Part shown: piece after piece, positions 14,703 through 22,531 of the stretch
How positions within the stretch are numbered: the first letter of the stretch is position 1
Layout: the number at the start of each line of letters is the position of its first letter
Assembly (NCBI GenBank): GCA_015523055.1
Contig: WALD01000037.1
Location: forward strand, 1 to 31,318
DNA length: 31,318 bases
From: Candidatus Altarchaeota archaeon
Lineage (GTDB): Archaea; Altiarchaeota; Altiarchaeia; IMC4; QMZM01
Direction of reading: 5' to 3'
The notes under the pieces: generated by a model
Database searches by the model: none
What the model saw: only the letters and a program-made list of their open reading frames with translations
What the model was told of the DNA's origin: nothing
Made by a program: the position numbers and the translations under genes

Positions 14703-14934
14703 ACCCTTTCTTTGAGAAAGAAAGCGTTGACGGAAAGGAAAAAATTCGAGGGGTTCAACTGCGCTGAACCCCCCGGAGTGTGAACCGATGCGGAGCGAAG
14801 CGGAGCAGTTCAGGTTGAATTCCTCTGCGATTAGCCGGGGAATTCACGGTGCACTCAACCCTGAAGGGCTGATGTGCGCCAAAGCGTGAACCGATTTTGC
14901 GGTTCTGGAATTCAGAGGGAGAATTCAACAGAAG
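14703..14934 (+). other. highly structured non-coding region before L18e
   Basis: There is no gene here, but many hairpins: CTTTCTTT/AAAGAAAG (14706-14724), GGGGTTCA/TGAACCCC (14750-14772), the GAATTCC hairpin (14816-14846), CCCT/AGGG within an arm of GCAC/GTGC (14851-14877), and GAACCG/CGGTTC (about 14887-14904). TTCAGGTTGA (14809-14818) can pair with TCAACCCTGAA (14855-14865), which would exclude the CCCT/AGGG hairpin. GTGAACCGAT occurs twice. It may be a long leader for the L18e genes or a separate RNA. It does not match RNase P or SRP RNA by eye. Confidence 0.6.
14816..14846. repeat. GAATTCC-type hairpin, copy 2 (after tRNA-Leu)
   Basis: Arms TGAATTCCTCtGC and GCcGGGGAATTCA enclose GATTA, with one T-C mismatch at the same place as the A-A mismatch of copy 1 (11911-11937). 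Stem sequence is conserved while mismatch and loop vary. Confidence 0.65.
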
Positions 14935-15300
14935 ATGCCTAGAACATTTGAGTATGAAGATCCGGGAAGGATTGGGTTGATAGAGGATTTAAAGAAAGCT
15001 TCAAAGGAGAATAAGACAGAGATATGGAGATCTATAGCCAGGGAGCTATCCAGATCCAGAAAAAATAGGAGGGAGGTCAACATCCGGAGGCTGAACAGGT
15101 ACACCTCGAACAATGAAACGGCAATAGTTCCGGGAAAGTTGCTGGGTGATGGAAATTTAGACCACAGGGTGGACGTAGCGGCATTCAAACTCACGAAGGG
15201 AGCAAAGGAGAAGATAGAGAAGTCTGGCGGGAATACAATGTCCATTCAAGATTTAATCAAAAAGAATCCGAAAGGTTCAAAGATAAAGATAATCGGTTAA
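14935..15300 (+). CDS. rpl18e: 50S ribosomal protein L18e
   Basis: A 121-residue archaeal/eukaryotic large-subunit protein of the L15/L18e fold. VPGKLLGDGNLDHRVDVAAF is its characteristic central motif, followed by AKEKIEKSGG and the end NPKGSKIKIIG. The length is normal. It starts the second half of the ribosomal run after the structured region, and is spaced by one base from L13. No SD-like purine run other than AGAAG directly before the ATG is seen. Confidence 0.95.
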   Translation: MPRTFEYEDPGRIGLIEDLKKASKENKTEIWRSIARELSRSRKNRREVNIRRLNRYTSNNETAIVPGKLLGDGNLDHRVDVAAFKLTKGAKEKIEKSGGNTMSIQDLIKKNPKGSKIKIIG

Positions 15301-15301
15301 G

Positions 15302-15745
15302 ATGATTATAAACGCAGAAGGAGAGGTTTTGGGGAGGCTTTCATCATTTGTAGCAAAGAGTGCCCTTTTGGGCGAAGATGTCATTGTGGTGAATGCAGAG
15401 AAGGCTATAGTTAGCGGAAAGAGGGACCTCATAATCCAGAGCGAACTTAATAAGTTTCACAGAAGGAACAAAGCCTCCCCTCTGAGAGGACCGTTCCATT
15501 ATAAGAAACCGGACCGTTTTGTGAGAAAGAAGATAAGGGGCATGCTTCCATACAAAAAGACAAGAGGCAGGGAGGCTTTCAAGAGGATTACAGTTTATTC
15601 CGGAATCCCAAAGGATGAAATAAGGAGAAGGCACAACATAGATCTCAACAAGACAAATATTCATTCTCCGGACATGACAGATACGATTCATGGCAGGTAT
15701 ATGACTGTTGAGAAGATATGCGAGGCCATAGGAGGTAGGGTATAG
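15302..15745 (+). CDS. rpl13: 50S ribosomal protein L13
   Basis: A 147-residue L13, an early-binding large-subunit protein. It starts MIINAEGEVLGRLSSFVAK, with VIVVNAEKAIVSG and the family motif HRRNKASPLRGPFHYKKPDR, followed by RGMLPYKKTRGREAFKR. Length and sequence are normal for archaea. It lies one base from both L18e and S9 and is presumably translationally coupled to both. In archaea this L13-S9-Rpo10 order is strongly conserved. Confidence 0.95.
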   Translation: MIINAEGEVLGRLSSFVAKSALLGEDVIVVNAEKAIVSGKRDLIIQSELNKFHRRNKASPLRGPFHYKKPDRFVRKKIRGMLPYKKTRGREAFKRITVYSGIPKDEIRRRHNIDLNKTNIHSPDMTDTIHGRYMTVEKICEAIGGRV

Positions 15746-15746
15746 G

Positions 15747-16160
15747 ATGGTAAAGGTAACACACAGGTCTGGAAAGAGGAAGACAGCGATCGCAAGAGCA
15801 ACAATCAAGGAGGGAAAGGGGAAGGTAAAGATAAATTCAATCCCTCTTGAAAACCATCAACCTGAACTCGCAAAGCTTAAGATTCAGGAGGCATTAATGA
15901 TAGCCTCTGATTATGTCGATCTAAGGAAGGTTGATATCGCGGTGAATTCTCATGGTGGAGGAATTTTTGGTCAGGCGGAGGCAATCTCATCCTCAATAGC
16001 CAGAGGCCTTGTTGAATTCACAGAGAGCGATAATTTGCTTCACACCTATACTGAGCATGACCGGACTCTCATTGCGGGGGATCACAGGCAGACAGAGCCC
16101 CATAAACCCTCGCAGAGCAGAAAAGGTCCGAGACATAAAAGACAAAAATCATATAGATAA
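15747..16160 (+). CDS. rps9: 30S ribosomal protein S9
   Basis: A 137-residue S9, whose C-terminal tail reaches the P-site tRNA anticodon. Family marks are VTHRSGKRKTAIARATI at the start, GGGIFGQAEAISSSIARGL in the middle, and the basic tail ending KGPRHKRQKSYR with the universally conserved final Arg. Length is normal. It starts two bases after the L13 stop and is followed by Rpo10 after six bases. Confidence 0.95.
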   Translation: MVKVTHRSGKRKTAIARATIKEGKGKVKINSIPLENHQPELAKLKIQEALMIASDYVDLRKVDIAVNSHGGGIFGQAEAISSSIARGLVEFTESDNLLHTYTEHDRTLIAGDHRQTEPHKPSQSRKGPRHKRQKSYR

Positions 16161-16166
16161 GATAAG

Positions 16167-16364
16167 ATGATAATTCCAATAAGATGCTTTACATGCGGAA
16201 AGCCGATTGCGCAGGACTGGGAGGAGTATGACAAAAGAACAAAGAGGGGAGAAGACCCAAAGAAGGTTTTAGACTCTCTGGGTTATGAGAGGTACTGCTG
16301 TAGAAGGATGTTCCTCTCCCATTCAGAGATTATAGATGATATAATGCCCTATAAGAAGTATTGA
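16167..16364 (+). CDS. rpo10: DNA-directed RNA polymerase subunit Rpo10 (RpoN)
   Basis: A 65-residue zinc-binding subunit of archaeal RNA polymerase, homologous to eukaryotic Rpb10. It starts MIIPIRCFTCGKPI and binds zinc through Cys7, Cys10, Cys44 and Cys45 (the atypical CX2C...CC motif in RYCCRRMFLSH). It stabilises the Rpo3-Rpo11 platform. The gene lies in its normal place between S9 and Rpo6, with a 64-base gap to Rpo6 in which nothing notable was found. Confidence 0.97.
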   Translation: MIIPIRCFTCGKPIAQDWEEYDKRTKRGEDPKKVLDSLGYERYCCRRMFLSHSEIIDDIMPYKKY

Positions 16365-16428
16365 GGATAATTAAGGAATTTATGGCTATTATATCCAGAA
16401 GATAGATTATCAGGCAATCCAACAAAAA

Positions 16429-16617
16429 ATGGAATATACAAAATATGAGATCGCAAGGATACTTGGTGCAAGAGCACTGCAGATAAAAATGGGCGCCCCG
16501 ATTTTGATAAAGATTCCTAAAGGGGTGACAAGACCACAGGACATCGCCAGGTTGGAGTTTGAAAAGGACGCCCTACCATTAACGGTGAGAAGAAGAGAGG
16601 AACAAAATGGTGGATGA
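16429..16617 (+). CDS. rpo6: DNA-directed RNA polymerase subunit Rpo6 (RpoK)
   Basis: A 62-residue homologue of bacterial omega and eukaryotic Rpb6, which clamps the largest subunit during assembly. The signature is TKYEIARILGARALQIKMGA, followed by the Pro-containing strand and IARLEFEKDALPLTVRR. The short length is normal for archaea. It overlaps the beginning of S2 by 11 bases. Enolase, often placed between Rpo6 and S2 in euryarchaea, is absent here. Confidence 0.95.
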   Translation: MEYTKYEIARILGARALQIKMGAPILIKIPKGVTRPQDIARLEFEKDALPLTVRRREEQNGG

Positions 16618-17305
16618 TGATATAGGGGTAACAGAATCAGAGAGTGAGGATCTGCTTGTTCCGCTGGACGACTATCTTCTGAATGGAGTGCACATTGGTC
16701 TGAGGTATAAGGTTGCCGATATGAATGAATTCATCTACAAGGTAAGACCTGATAAGCTTTCTGTTTTTGACGTAAAGAAGATAGACGAAAGACTCATGAT
16801 TGCAGCGCGATTTATCTCCAGATATAAACCTGACGAGGTTCTTGTCGTATCCAACAGGATTTATGGCAGGAAACCAAGTATGGAATTTGCAAAGTATACC
16901 GGCTGCAATGCGGTGAATAAACGGTTCGTCTCCGGGACACTAACAAACCCGAATATAGGGGATTACATTGAACCAAAGCTCCTTCTTGTCACCGACCCTA
17001 GCTCAGACCAGCAGGCTATAAAGGAGGCAAGACTGATGGGAATACCTGTCGTGGCGATATGCGATACAAACACAAGGATCAAGAACATAGATCTTATAAT
17101 TCCCTCCAATAACAAAGGGAAGAATTCTTTGGCTTTGATATACTGGATTCTTGCAAGGGAGGTTTTGAGGAACAGAGGGGTTAAGAAATTTGATGTAGAG
17201 TTTGAGAAATTCATCTCTAAGGCCGAGCCTCAACCCCACATACTGAAGATGCATGAAATCCAGAGGAGACAGAATAGAAAGAAAAAAAAGGGGGGGAGGA
17301 AGTAA
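16607..17305 (+). CDS. rps2: 30S ribosomal protein S2
   Basis: A 232-residue S2 binding between the head and body of the small subunit. LVPLDDYLLNGVHIGLRYK is the conserved start of the family core, with VVSNRIYGRKPSMEFAKYTG, RFVSGTLTNP and VTDPSSDQQAIKEARLMGIP later in the chain. A short acidic N-terminus and a basic Lys/Arg tail (QRRQNRKKKKGGRK) complete it. It is the last gene of the ribosomal run. The MEMO and mevalonate kinase genes that often follow in archaea are replaced here by the aconitase/ATP-citrate lyase operon. Confidence 0.95.
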   Translation: MVDDDIGVTESESEDLLVPLDDYLLNGVHIGLRYKVADMNEFIYKVRPDKLSVFDVKKIDERLMIAARFISRYKPDEVLVVSNRIYGRKPSMEFAKYTGCNAVNKRFVSGTLTNPNIGDYIEPKLLLVTDPSSDQQAIKEARLMGIPVVAICDTNTRIKNIDLIIPSNNKGKNSLALIYWILAREVLRNRGVKKFDVEFEKFISKAEPQPHILKMHEIQRRQNRKKKKGGRK

Positions 17306-17357
17306 ATTCATTGAATTTGAGGTGAATAAAGGTTTTGGGGATGGAGAATAAACCCTA

Positions 17358-17377
17358 TTTGTAATTTTCATTTTTTA
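17358..17377 (+). terminator. T-rich stretch after S2
   Basis: TTTGTAATTTTCATTTTTT runs within the 121-base gap after S2. Archaeal RNA polymerase often stops at such T tracts without a hairpin, which would separate the ribosomal run from the aconitase operon. Confidence 0.4.
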
Positions 17378-17426
17378 AGTTAAACTTCCCAATACCCTAA
17401 GATTATCGAAGAATCTGGAGGTTACA

Positions 17427-19376
17427 ATGCCAAAAAGCATCGTTCAGAAGATTCTGGAGGGGCACCTCGTAGATGGAGAATATGAACCCGACAAGGAGAT
17501 TGGTATACGGATAGACCAGACCCTTACACAGGATGCGACTGGAACAATGGCCTATCTGCAGTTTGAGGCAATGGGTATTCCCAGGACAAAGGCGGAATTA
17601 TCTGTCAGTTATGTTGATCATAATACAGTCCAGATTGGTTTTGAAAACGCTGATGACCATAGATACCTGCAGACCATAGCTGCGAAATATGGGATTGTTT
17701 ATTCCCGAGCTGGTAATGGAATCTGCCATCAGGTGCATCTTGAGAGGTTCGGTAAGCCGGGCAAGACCCTCTTAGGAAGTGATTCCCATACCCCGACAGG
17801 GGGAGGAATAGGTATGATTGCCATCGGATCTGGTGGCCTTGATGTCGCCGTTGCAATGGCTGGTGGACCCTTCTATTTAACCGTTCCGAAAGTTATACGA
17901 ATTAATCTTCATGGAAAGTTGAAGCCATGGGTCGCTGCAAAGGATGTCGTCCTGAAGATGCTTGATATCTTCACCACCAAGGGAAACGTCGGCTGCGTTT
18001 TTGAGTATGGAGGGGATGGGGTCAAGAGTCTTTCCGTCCCTGAAAGAGCAACTATAACCAATATGGGAGCCGAGTGTGGGGTCACAACCTCGATATTTCC
18101 AAGCGATGAAATAACTCGGAAGTTTCTGAGGTCCCAGGGAAGGGAAGGTGATTGGATGGAACTCAATGCTGATGAAGGAGCAGAATACTACAAGACAATC
18201 GACATCAATCTGGACGAGATAGAACCCCTTGCAGCAACGCCACATAGTCCAGGTAACATCGAGAAGATCAGCAATCTTAAGGATATAGAGGTTGATCAGG
18301 TGTGTATAGGGAGTTGCACCAATTCATCATATAAGGATCTGATGACTGTTGCCCACATATTGGATGGAAGGACGACCCACCCAAATGTCAGTTTCGTTGT
18401 TGCCCCGGGATCAAGGCAGGTGTTGGAGAACATTTCCCGGGAAGGGGCACTAAGTAAACTAATATCTGCGGGGGCAAGAATAGCCGAATCCGCCTGCGGT
18501 TTTTGTATAGGAAACAGTCAATCGCCGGGAACAGACGCAGTATCGCTCAGGACGAGCAACCGCAATTTTCTTGGCCGTTCTGGAACAAAGAGTGCAAACG
18601 TATACCTTGTAAGCCCTGAAACTGCTGCTGCTGCCGTTATCACTGGCAAAATAACAGATCCAAGAGGCCTCGAAAACATGGGTATTGAATATCCTGATAT
18701 CAAGATGCCAGAAAAATTTTACATCAATGATAATATGTTCATCTTTCCGGGGTATGTGAAGGGCAATGTGGAGATCTACAGGGGTCCAAACATCGGGGAG
18801 CCGCCACAAAGCGAGCCCCTTGCCGAGACAATAGACGGAAAGGTCACGATAAAGGTTGGAGATAAGATAACCACAGACCACATAATTCCCGCAGGATCCA
18901 AGATGAAGTACCGCTCCAATGTCCCCAAGTATTCGGAATTTCTGTTCGAGATCGTGGACCCTGAATTCTACAAGAGAGCCATCGAGATAAGGGATAGCGG
19001 AAAGCACAACATAATAGTCGCTGGACTGAGCTACGGTCAGGGCTCATCAAGAGAACACGCAGCTTTATGCCCGATGTTCGTGGGGGTAAAGGCAGTAATT
19101 GCAATGTCCATAGAGAGAATCCACAACGCCAACCTCATAAACTTTGGCATAGTGCCTTTGTTATTCAAGAATAAAAAGGACTATGAGGACATAGAGCAGG
19201 GTGACGAGTTAGAGATACCAGATATCAAAAAAATCATACAGGATGGCGGCTCATTAATAGTGAGGAACAAATCAAAGGGGACGGAGTTTGAGGTCGATTA
19301 CAACCTCTCGGACAGGGAGAAGCAAATCCTTCTCGCGGGAGGAACGCTCGCATACATGAAACAGCAGGGAGGATAA
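17427..19376 (+). CDS. aconitate hydratase, Aquifex-type
   Basis: A 649-residue aconitase interconverting citrate and isocitrate. The [4Fe-4S] ligands are Cys297 (CIGSCTNSSY), Cys357 and Cys360 (ACGFCIGN). LLGSDSHTPTGGGIGM and the C-terminal swivel motif GLSYGQGSSREHAA are classic aconitase sites. At about 650 residues, with HQVHLERFGKPGKT near residue 105, it resembles the shorter aconitase of Aquifex and related bacteria rather than the 750-900-residue AcnA/AcnB forms. The ribosome site GGAGG is six bases before the ATG. It heads an operon with ATP-citrate lyase and isocitrate dehydrogenase, so it should work between them, probably in the direction isocitrate to citrate. Confidence 0.92.
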   Translation: MPKSIVQKILEGHLVDGEYEPDKEIGIRIDQTLTQDATGTMAYLQFEAMGIPRTKAELSVSYVDHNTVQIGFENADDHRYLQTIAAKYGIVYSRAGNGICHQVHLERFGKPGKTLLGSDSHTPTGGGIGMIAIGSGGLDVAVAMAGGPFYLTVPKVIRINLHGKLKPWVAAKDVVLKMLDIFTTKGNVGCVFEYGGDGVKSLSVPERATITNMGAECGVTTSIFPSDEITRKFLRSQGREGDWMELNADEGAEYYKTIDINLDEIEPLAATPHSPGNIEKISNLKDIEVDQVCIGSCTNSSYKDLMTVAHILDGRTTHPNVSFVVAPGSRQVLENISREGALSKLISAGARIAESACGFCIGNSQSPGTDAVSLRTSNRNFLGRSGTKSANVYLVSPETAAAAVITGKITDPRGLENMGIEYPDIKMPEKFYINDNMFIFPGYVKGNVEIYRGPNIGEPPQSEPLAETIDGKVTIKVGDKITTDHIIPAGSKMKYRSNVPKYSEFLFEIVDPEFYKRAIEIRDSGKHNIIVAGLSYGQGSSREHAALCPMFVGVKAVIAMSIERIHNANLINFGIVPLLFKNKKDYEDIEQGDELEIPDIKKIIQDGGSLIVRNKSKGTEFEVDYNLSDREKQILLAGGTLAYMKQQGG

Positions 19377-19378
19377 AA

Positions 19379-20653
19379 ATGGCACAGAGAGGCATAAGGG
19401 AATTTGATGGCAAGAAGATGCTTGCGAGATACTGGGGGGAGTATATCAGCAAGGATCTCTCCTTCCCTGGAAGGATTGTTCTGGTTGACCCGGAAACTAA
19501 ATTAGACGATTTACCCAATGAGTATTCCTGGCTTAAAAAAGAGAAACTGGTGGTCAAGCCCGATCAACTTTTTGGTAAGCGGGGCAAGCATGGCCTGATT
19601 GCGGCAAACGTAAGCTTTGAAGAGGCAAAGGAGTGGATTGCCGAGAGAATGAATAAGAAGACCACTATTGGAGGGGTGACCGGCACACTTACCCACTTTA
19701 TTATAGAGCCCTACATCCCACACGACAAAGAATTCTACATCGCTATCAAGAGTGTAAGAGAGGGCGACACGATATACTTCTCAAACCATGGGGGTGTTGA
19801 TATAGAATCCGTATGGGATACTGTTGCTGAGATTAATGTAGGGGTGATGGAAGACATCGATAAGATAAATATTGAAGACAAACTTCCAAAGGACACTCCC
19901 AATGAAAATAAAAGGGTGCTTGCCGACTTCATCAGGGGCCTGTTTAGGTTCTATCGGAACCTGGGCTATGCCTATCTGGAGATTAACCCCTTTGTAATCT
20001 CCGGTAAGGATATCGTCCCTCTGGATCTAGTAGCAAGGCTCGACGACACCGCCGTTTTTGAATTTGGTAGTAAATGGGGGGACATCAGATTCCCCGCCCC
20101 CTTTGGGAGGAATATATCTAAGGAGGAGGCCTACATAAAGAAGATGGATGCAAAGAGCGGCGCCTCCCTGAAACTAACGATTCTGAACCCCAAAGGTAGG
20201 ATCTGGACGATGGTCGCGGGCGGAGGAAGCAGCGTTATCTATGCAGATACCATAGTTGACCTAGGTTACAGTGATGAGCTTGCGAACTATGGGGAGTACA
20301 GCGGGAACCCATCAACTGACGAAACATATGAATATGCAAAGACAGTTATTGATTTAATGACAAGGGAGAGGGATATAAAAGGCCGCCCAAAGTTTCTGTT
20401 GATTGGAGGAGGGATTGCAAATTTCACCGATGTGGCAAAAACATTCAAAGGTATCATAATGGCGTTGCGAGAGTATAAGGAGAAACTGAAAAAAGTCGGT
20501 GTAAAGATTTACGTGCGGCGAGGGGGACCAAACTATCGGGAGGGATTGAAGAATATGAAGAAACTCGGTGAGGAGTTAGGGGTTCCAATTGAGGTTTATG
20601 GACCCGAGACCCATATGACCAGAATCGTTAATATGGCACTTGAGGGAAGTTAA
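19379..20653 (+). CDS. aclB: ATP-citrate lyase, small (beta) subunit AclB
   Basis: A 424-residue subunit, matching the N-terminal part of animal ATP-citrate lyase and AclB of green sulfur bacteria (about 400 residues). Residues 1-240 form the ATP-grasp part (KEKLVVKPDQLFGKRGKHG, IIEPYIPHDKEFYIAI, and ITEINPF-like LEINPFVISG). From about residue 277 comes the succinyl-CoA-synthetase-like part with VAGGGSSVIYADTIVDLG, ANYGEYSGNPSTDETYEYAK, and the conserved VRRGGPNYREGLKNMKKLG and ETHMTRIV. The match with the animal enzyme is extensive, so it is not a plain succinyl-CoA synthetase. GGGAGG precedes the ATG by six bases. It needs AclA, encoded next. Confidence 0.93.
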   Translation: MAQRGIREFDGKKMLARYWGEYISKDLSFPGRIVLVDPETKLDDLPNEYSWLKKEKLVVKPDQLFGKRGKHGLIAANVSFEEAKEWIAERMNKKTTIGGVTGTLTHFIIEPYIPHDKEFYIAIKSVREGDTIYFSNHGGVDIESVWDTVAEINVGVMEDIDKINIEDKLPKDTPNENKRVLADFIRGLFRFYRNLGYAYLEINPFVISGKDIVPLDLVARLDDTAVFEFGSKWGDIRFPAPFGRNISKEEAYIKKMDAKSGASLKLTILNPKGRIWTMVAGGGSSVIYADTIVDLGYSDELANYGEYSGNPSTDETYEYAKTVIDLMTRERDIKGRPKFLLIGGGIANFTDVAKTFKGIIMALREYKEKLKKVGVKIYVRRGGPNYREGLKNMKKLGEELGVPIEVYGPETHMTRIVNMALEGS

Positions 20654-22531
20654 ATGGCAATAAAGGCGAAAAAGAAACCGGATTATGTCTTAATGGACAA
20701 AGATACCAAGGCAATTGTTTTTGGCTATCAACAGAATGCCGTCCAGCGGATGCTTGACTTTGACTACATATGCCGAAGAAAGGATCCCTCTGTCGTGGCT
20801 ATTGTCAATCCAACTCGCGACGGTCTTCATAAGTGTTTCTGGGGAACGAAGGAGATCCAAGTGCCCATGTATAAAACACTTGAACAGGCGACAAAAAAAC
20901 ATCCCGATGCCGATGTGATGGTAAATTTTGCATCAATGCGCTCTGCGTATCCAAGCACAAAGGAAGCATTGGAATCTGAAACAATCCGCACTGTTGCAAT
21001 CATTGCTGAAGGGGTTCCGGAGCACAGGACAAAGGAGCTGATTAAGATAGCCAAGGACAGGAACAAATGGATTATCGGCCCCGCAACAGTCGGTGGCATA
21101 GTTGCAGGGGGATTCAAAATAGGAAACACAGCAGGGATGCTGGACAACATCATTGCCTCAAAGCTCTATCGACCGGGGAGCGTAGCGTATGTTTCAAAAT
21201 CTGGCGGACTCTCTAATGAGTTGAATAACATCATTGCAAATAATACCGATGGGGTATACGAAGGAATTGCAATAGGTGGCGACCGTTATCCCGGCTCAAC
21301 ATTTCTTGACCATCTCTTGAGATATGAAAAGAACCCCAGGATTAAGATGATGGTCATGCTTGGCGAGGTTGGAGGAACTGATGAGTATGATGTGATAGAA
21401 GCGGTGAAGGAAGGGAAGATCAAGAAACCACTCGTTGCATGGTGCATTGGAACCTGTTCAAAGGTATTTCCGGCAGATATTCAGTTTGGTCACGCAGGGG
21501 CAAGAGCAGGGGCGGAGAAAGAGACTGCCGACGCAAAAAATAAGGCTCTGAAGGGGGTTGGAGTTATTGTTCCAGATACGTTTGATGACTTTGACAAGAG
21601 AATCAAGGAAACATTCGACATGCTTGTGAGATCAGGGAAGCACACACCACTGCCCGATGTAGAGCCACCTAAAATACCGATCGATTACGCTGTTGCCCTT
21701 AAAGAAGGAATCATCAGAAAGCCGACACAGTTTGTCAGCACGATATCTGATGACCGGGGAGAAGAGCTTCGATATTGTGGAATTCCCATTAGCAGGATTT
21801 TTGAGGAGGGATGGGGGCTTGGAGGTGTCATTGGCCTGTTATGGTTTAAGAAGAAGCTTCCAAAATGGGCGACTGAATTCATTGAGATGGTCGTTCTCGT
21901 TACAGCGGACCACGGTCCCGCTGTTTCAGGGGCACACAATGCGATTGTTGCTGCCAGAGCAGGAAAGGACCTTGTTTCCTCCCTTGCAAGCGGTCTGCTG
22001 ACAATTGGGCCAAGATTCGGAGGCGCCGTTCAGGGATCGGCAGACCATTTCACAACCTACCTGTACCAGGGCTCAGATCCCGCCTTCATGGTAAAGGACA
22101 TGAAAGATAAGAACATAAACATTCAGGGGATAGGGCACAGAATTAAATCAGTTACAAATCCTGATGTAAGGGTCGAGATATTGAAGAAATATGTAAAAAA
22201 GAATTTTCCCATAACAGAAACTCTGGACTATGCACTGGATGTTGAGAAGCTTACAACCGCAAAAAGGAACAATCTGATACTTAATGTTGATGGTTGTATA
22301 GGTGTTTCATTTTGCGACATGCTGAGGAGCATCGGCTACAGCAGAGAGGAGGTGCGTGAATTCGTAGATCTTGGCATCCTCAATGCATTGTTCGTGGTAG
22401 GGAGGAGCATCGGCTTCATAGGTCATATCATAGACCAGAAACGGCAGAAGGCAGGCCTGTACCGGCATCCATGGGATGATATATTATATGCGATGCCTGA
22501 TAAACCAGACGAGGTGAAAAGGGATGGATGA
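20654..22531 (+). CDS. aclA: ATP-citrate lyase, large (alpha) subunit AclA
   Basis: A 625-residue subunit of the enzyme that splits citrate with ATP and CoA into acetyl-CoA and oxaloacetate. Residues 1-330 are succinyl-CoA-synthetase alpha-like: CoA-binding region, VSKSGGLSNEL, and the phosphohistidine site IQFGHAGARAG with His280. Residues about 345-620 are the citrate-synthase-like lyase module with VTADHGPAVSGAHNA, GPRFGGAVQGSADHF, IGHRIKS (His495) and the catalytic Asp in NVDGCIG (Asp546). All key residues are present, so the enzyme should be active. It starts directly after aclB and overlaps idh by eight bases. ATP-citrate lyase is a marker of the reductive TCA cycle and is rare in archaea. 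Confidence 0.94.
   Translation: MAIKAKKKPDYVLMDKDTKAIVFGYQQNAVQRMLDFDYICRRKDPSVVAIVNPTRDGLHKCFWGTKEIQVPMYKTLEQATKKHPDADVMVNFASMRSAYPSTKEALESETIRTVAIIAEGVPEHRTKELIKIAKDRNKWIIGPATVGGIVAGGFKIGNTAGMLDNIIASKLYRPGSVAYVSKSGGLSNELNNIIANNTDGVYEGIAIGGDRYPGSTFLDHLLRYEKNPRIKMMVMLGEVGGTDEYDVIEAVKEGKIKKPLVAWCIGTCSKVFPADIQFGHAGARAGAEKETADAKNKALKGVGVIVPDTFDDFDKRIKETFDMLVRSGKHTPLPDVEPPKIPIDYAVALKEGIIRKPTQFVSTISDDRGEELRYCGIPISRIFEEGWGLGGVIGLLWFKKKLPKWATEFIEMVVLVTADHGPAVSGAHNAIVAARAGKDLVSSLASGLLTIGPRFGGAVQGSADHFTTYLYQGSDPAFMVKDMKDKNINIQGIGHRIKSVTNPDVRVEILKKYVKKNFPITETLDYALDVEKLTTAKRNNLILNVDGCIGVSFCDMLRSIGYSREEVREFVDLGILNALFVVGRSIGFIGHIIDQKRQKAGLYRHPWDDILYAMPDKPDEVKRDG

Noticed and set aside
11911..14846. CRISPR array from the repeated GAATTCC hairpins
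   Set aside because: There are only two copies about 2.9 kb apart, no regular spacers and no cas genes.
14703..14934. RNase P RNA, SRP RNA or a C/D or H/ACA guide RNA
   Set aside because: The region is shorter than archaeal RNase P or SRP RNA, and their conserved cores are not visible. No convincing pair of C and D boxes or an ACA end with a k-turn was found.
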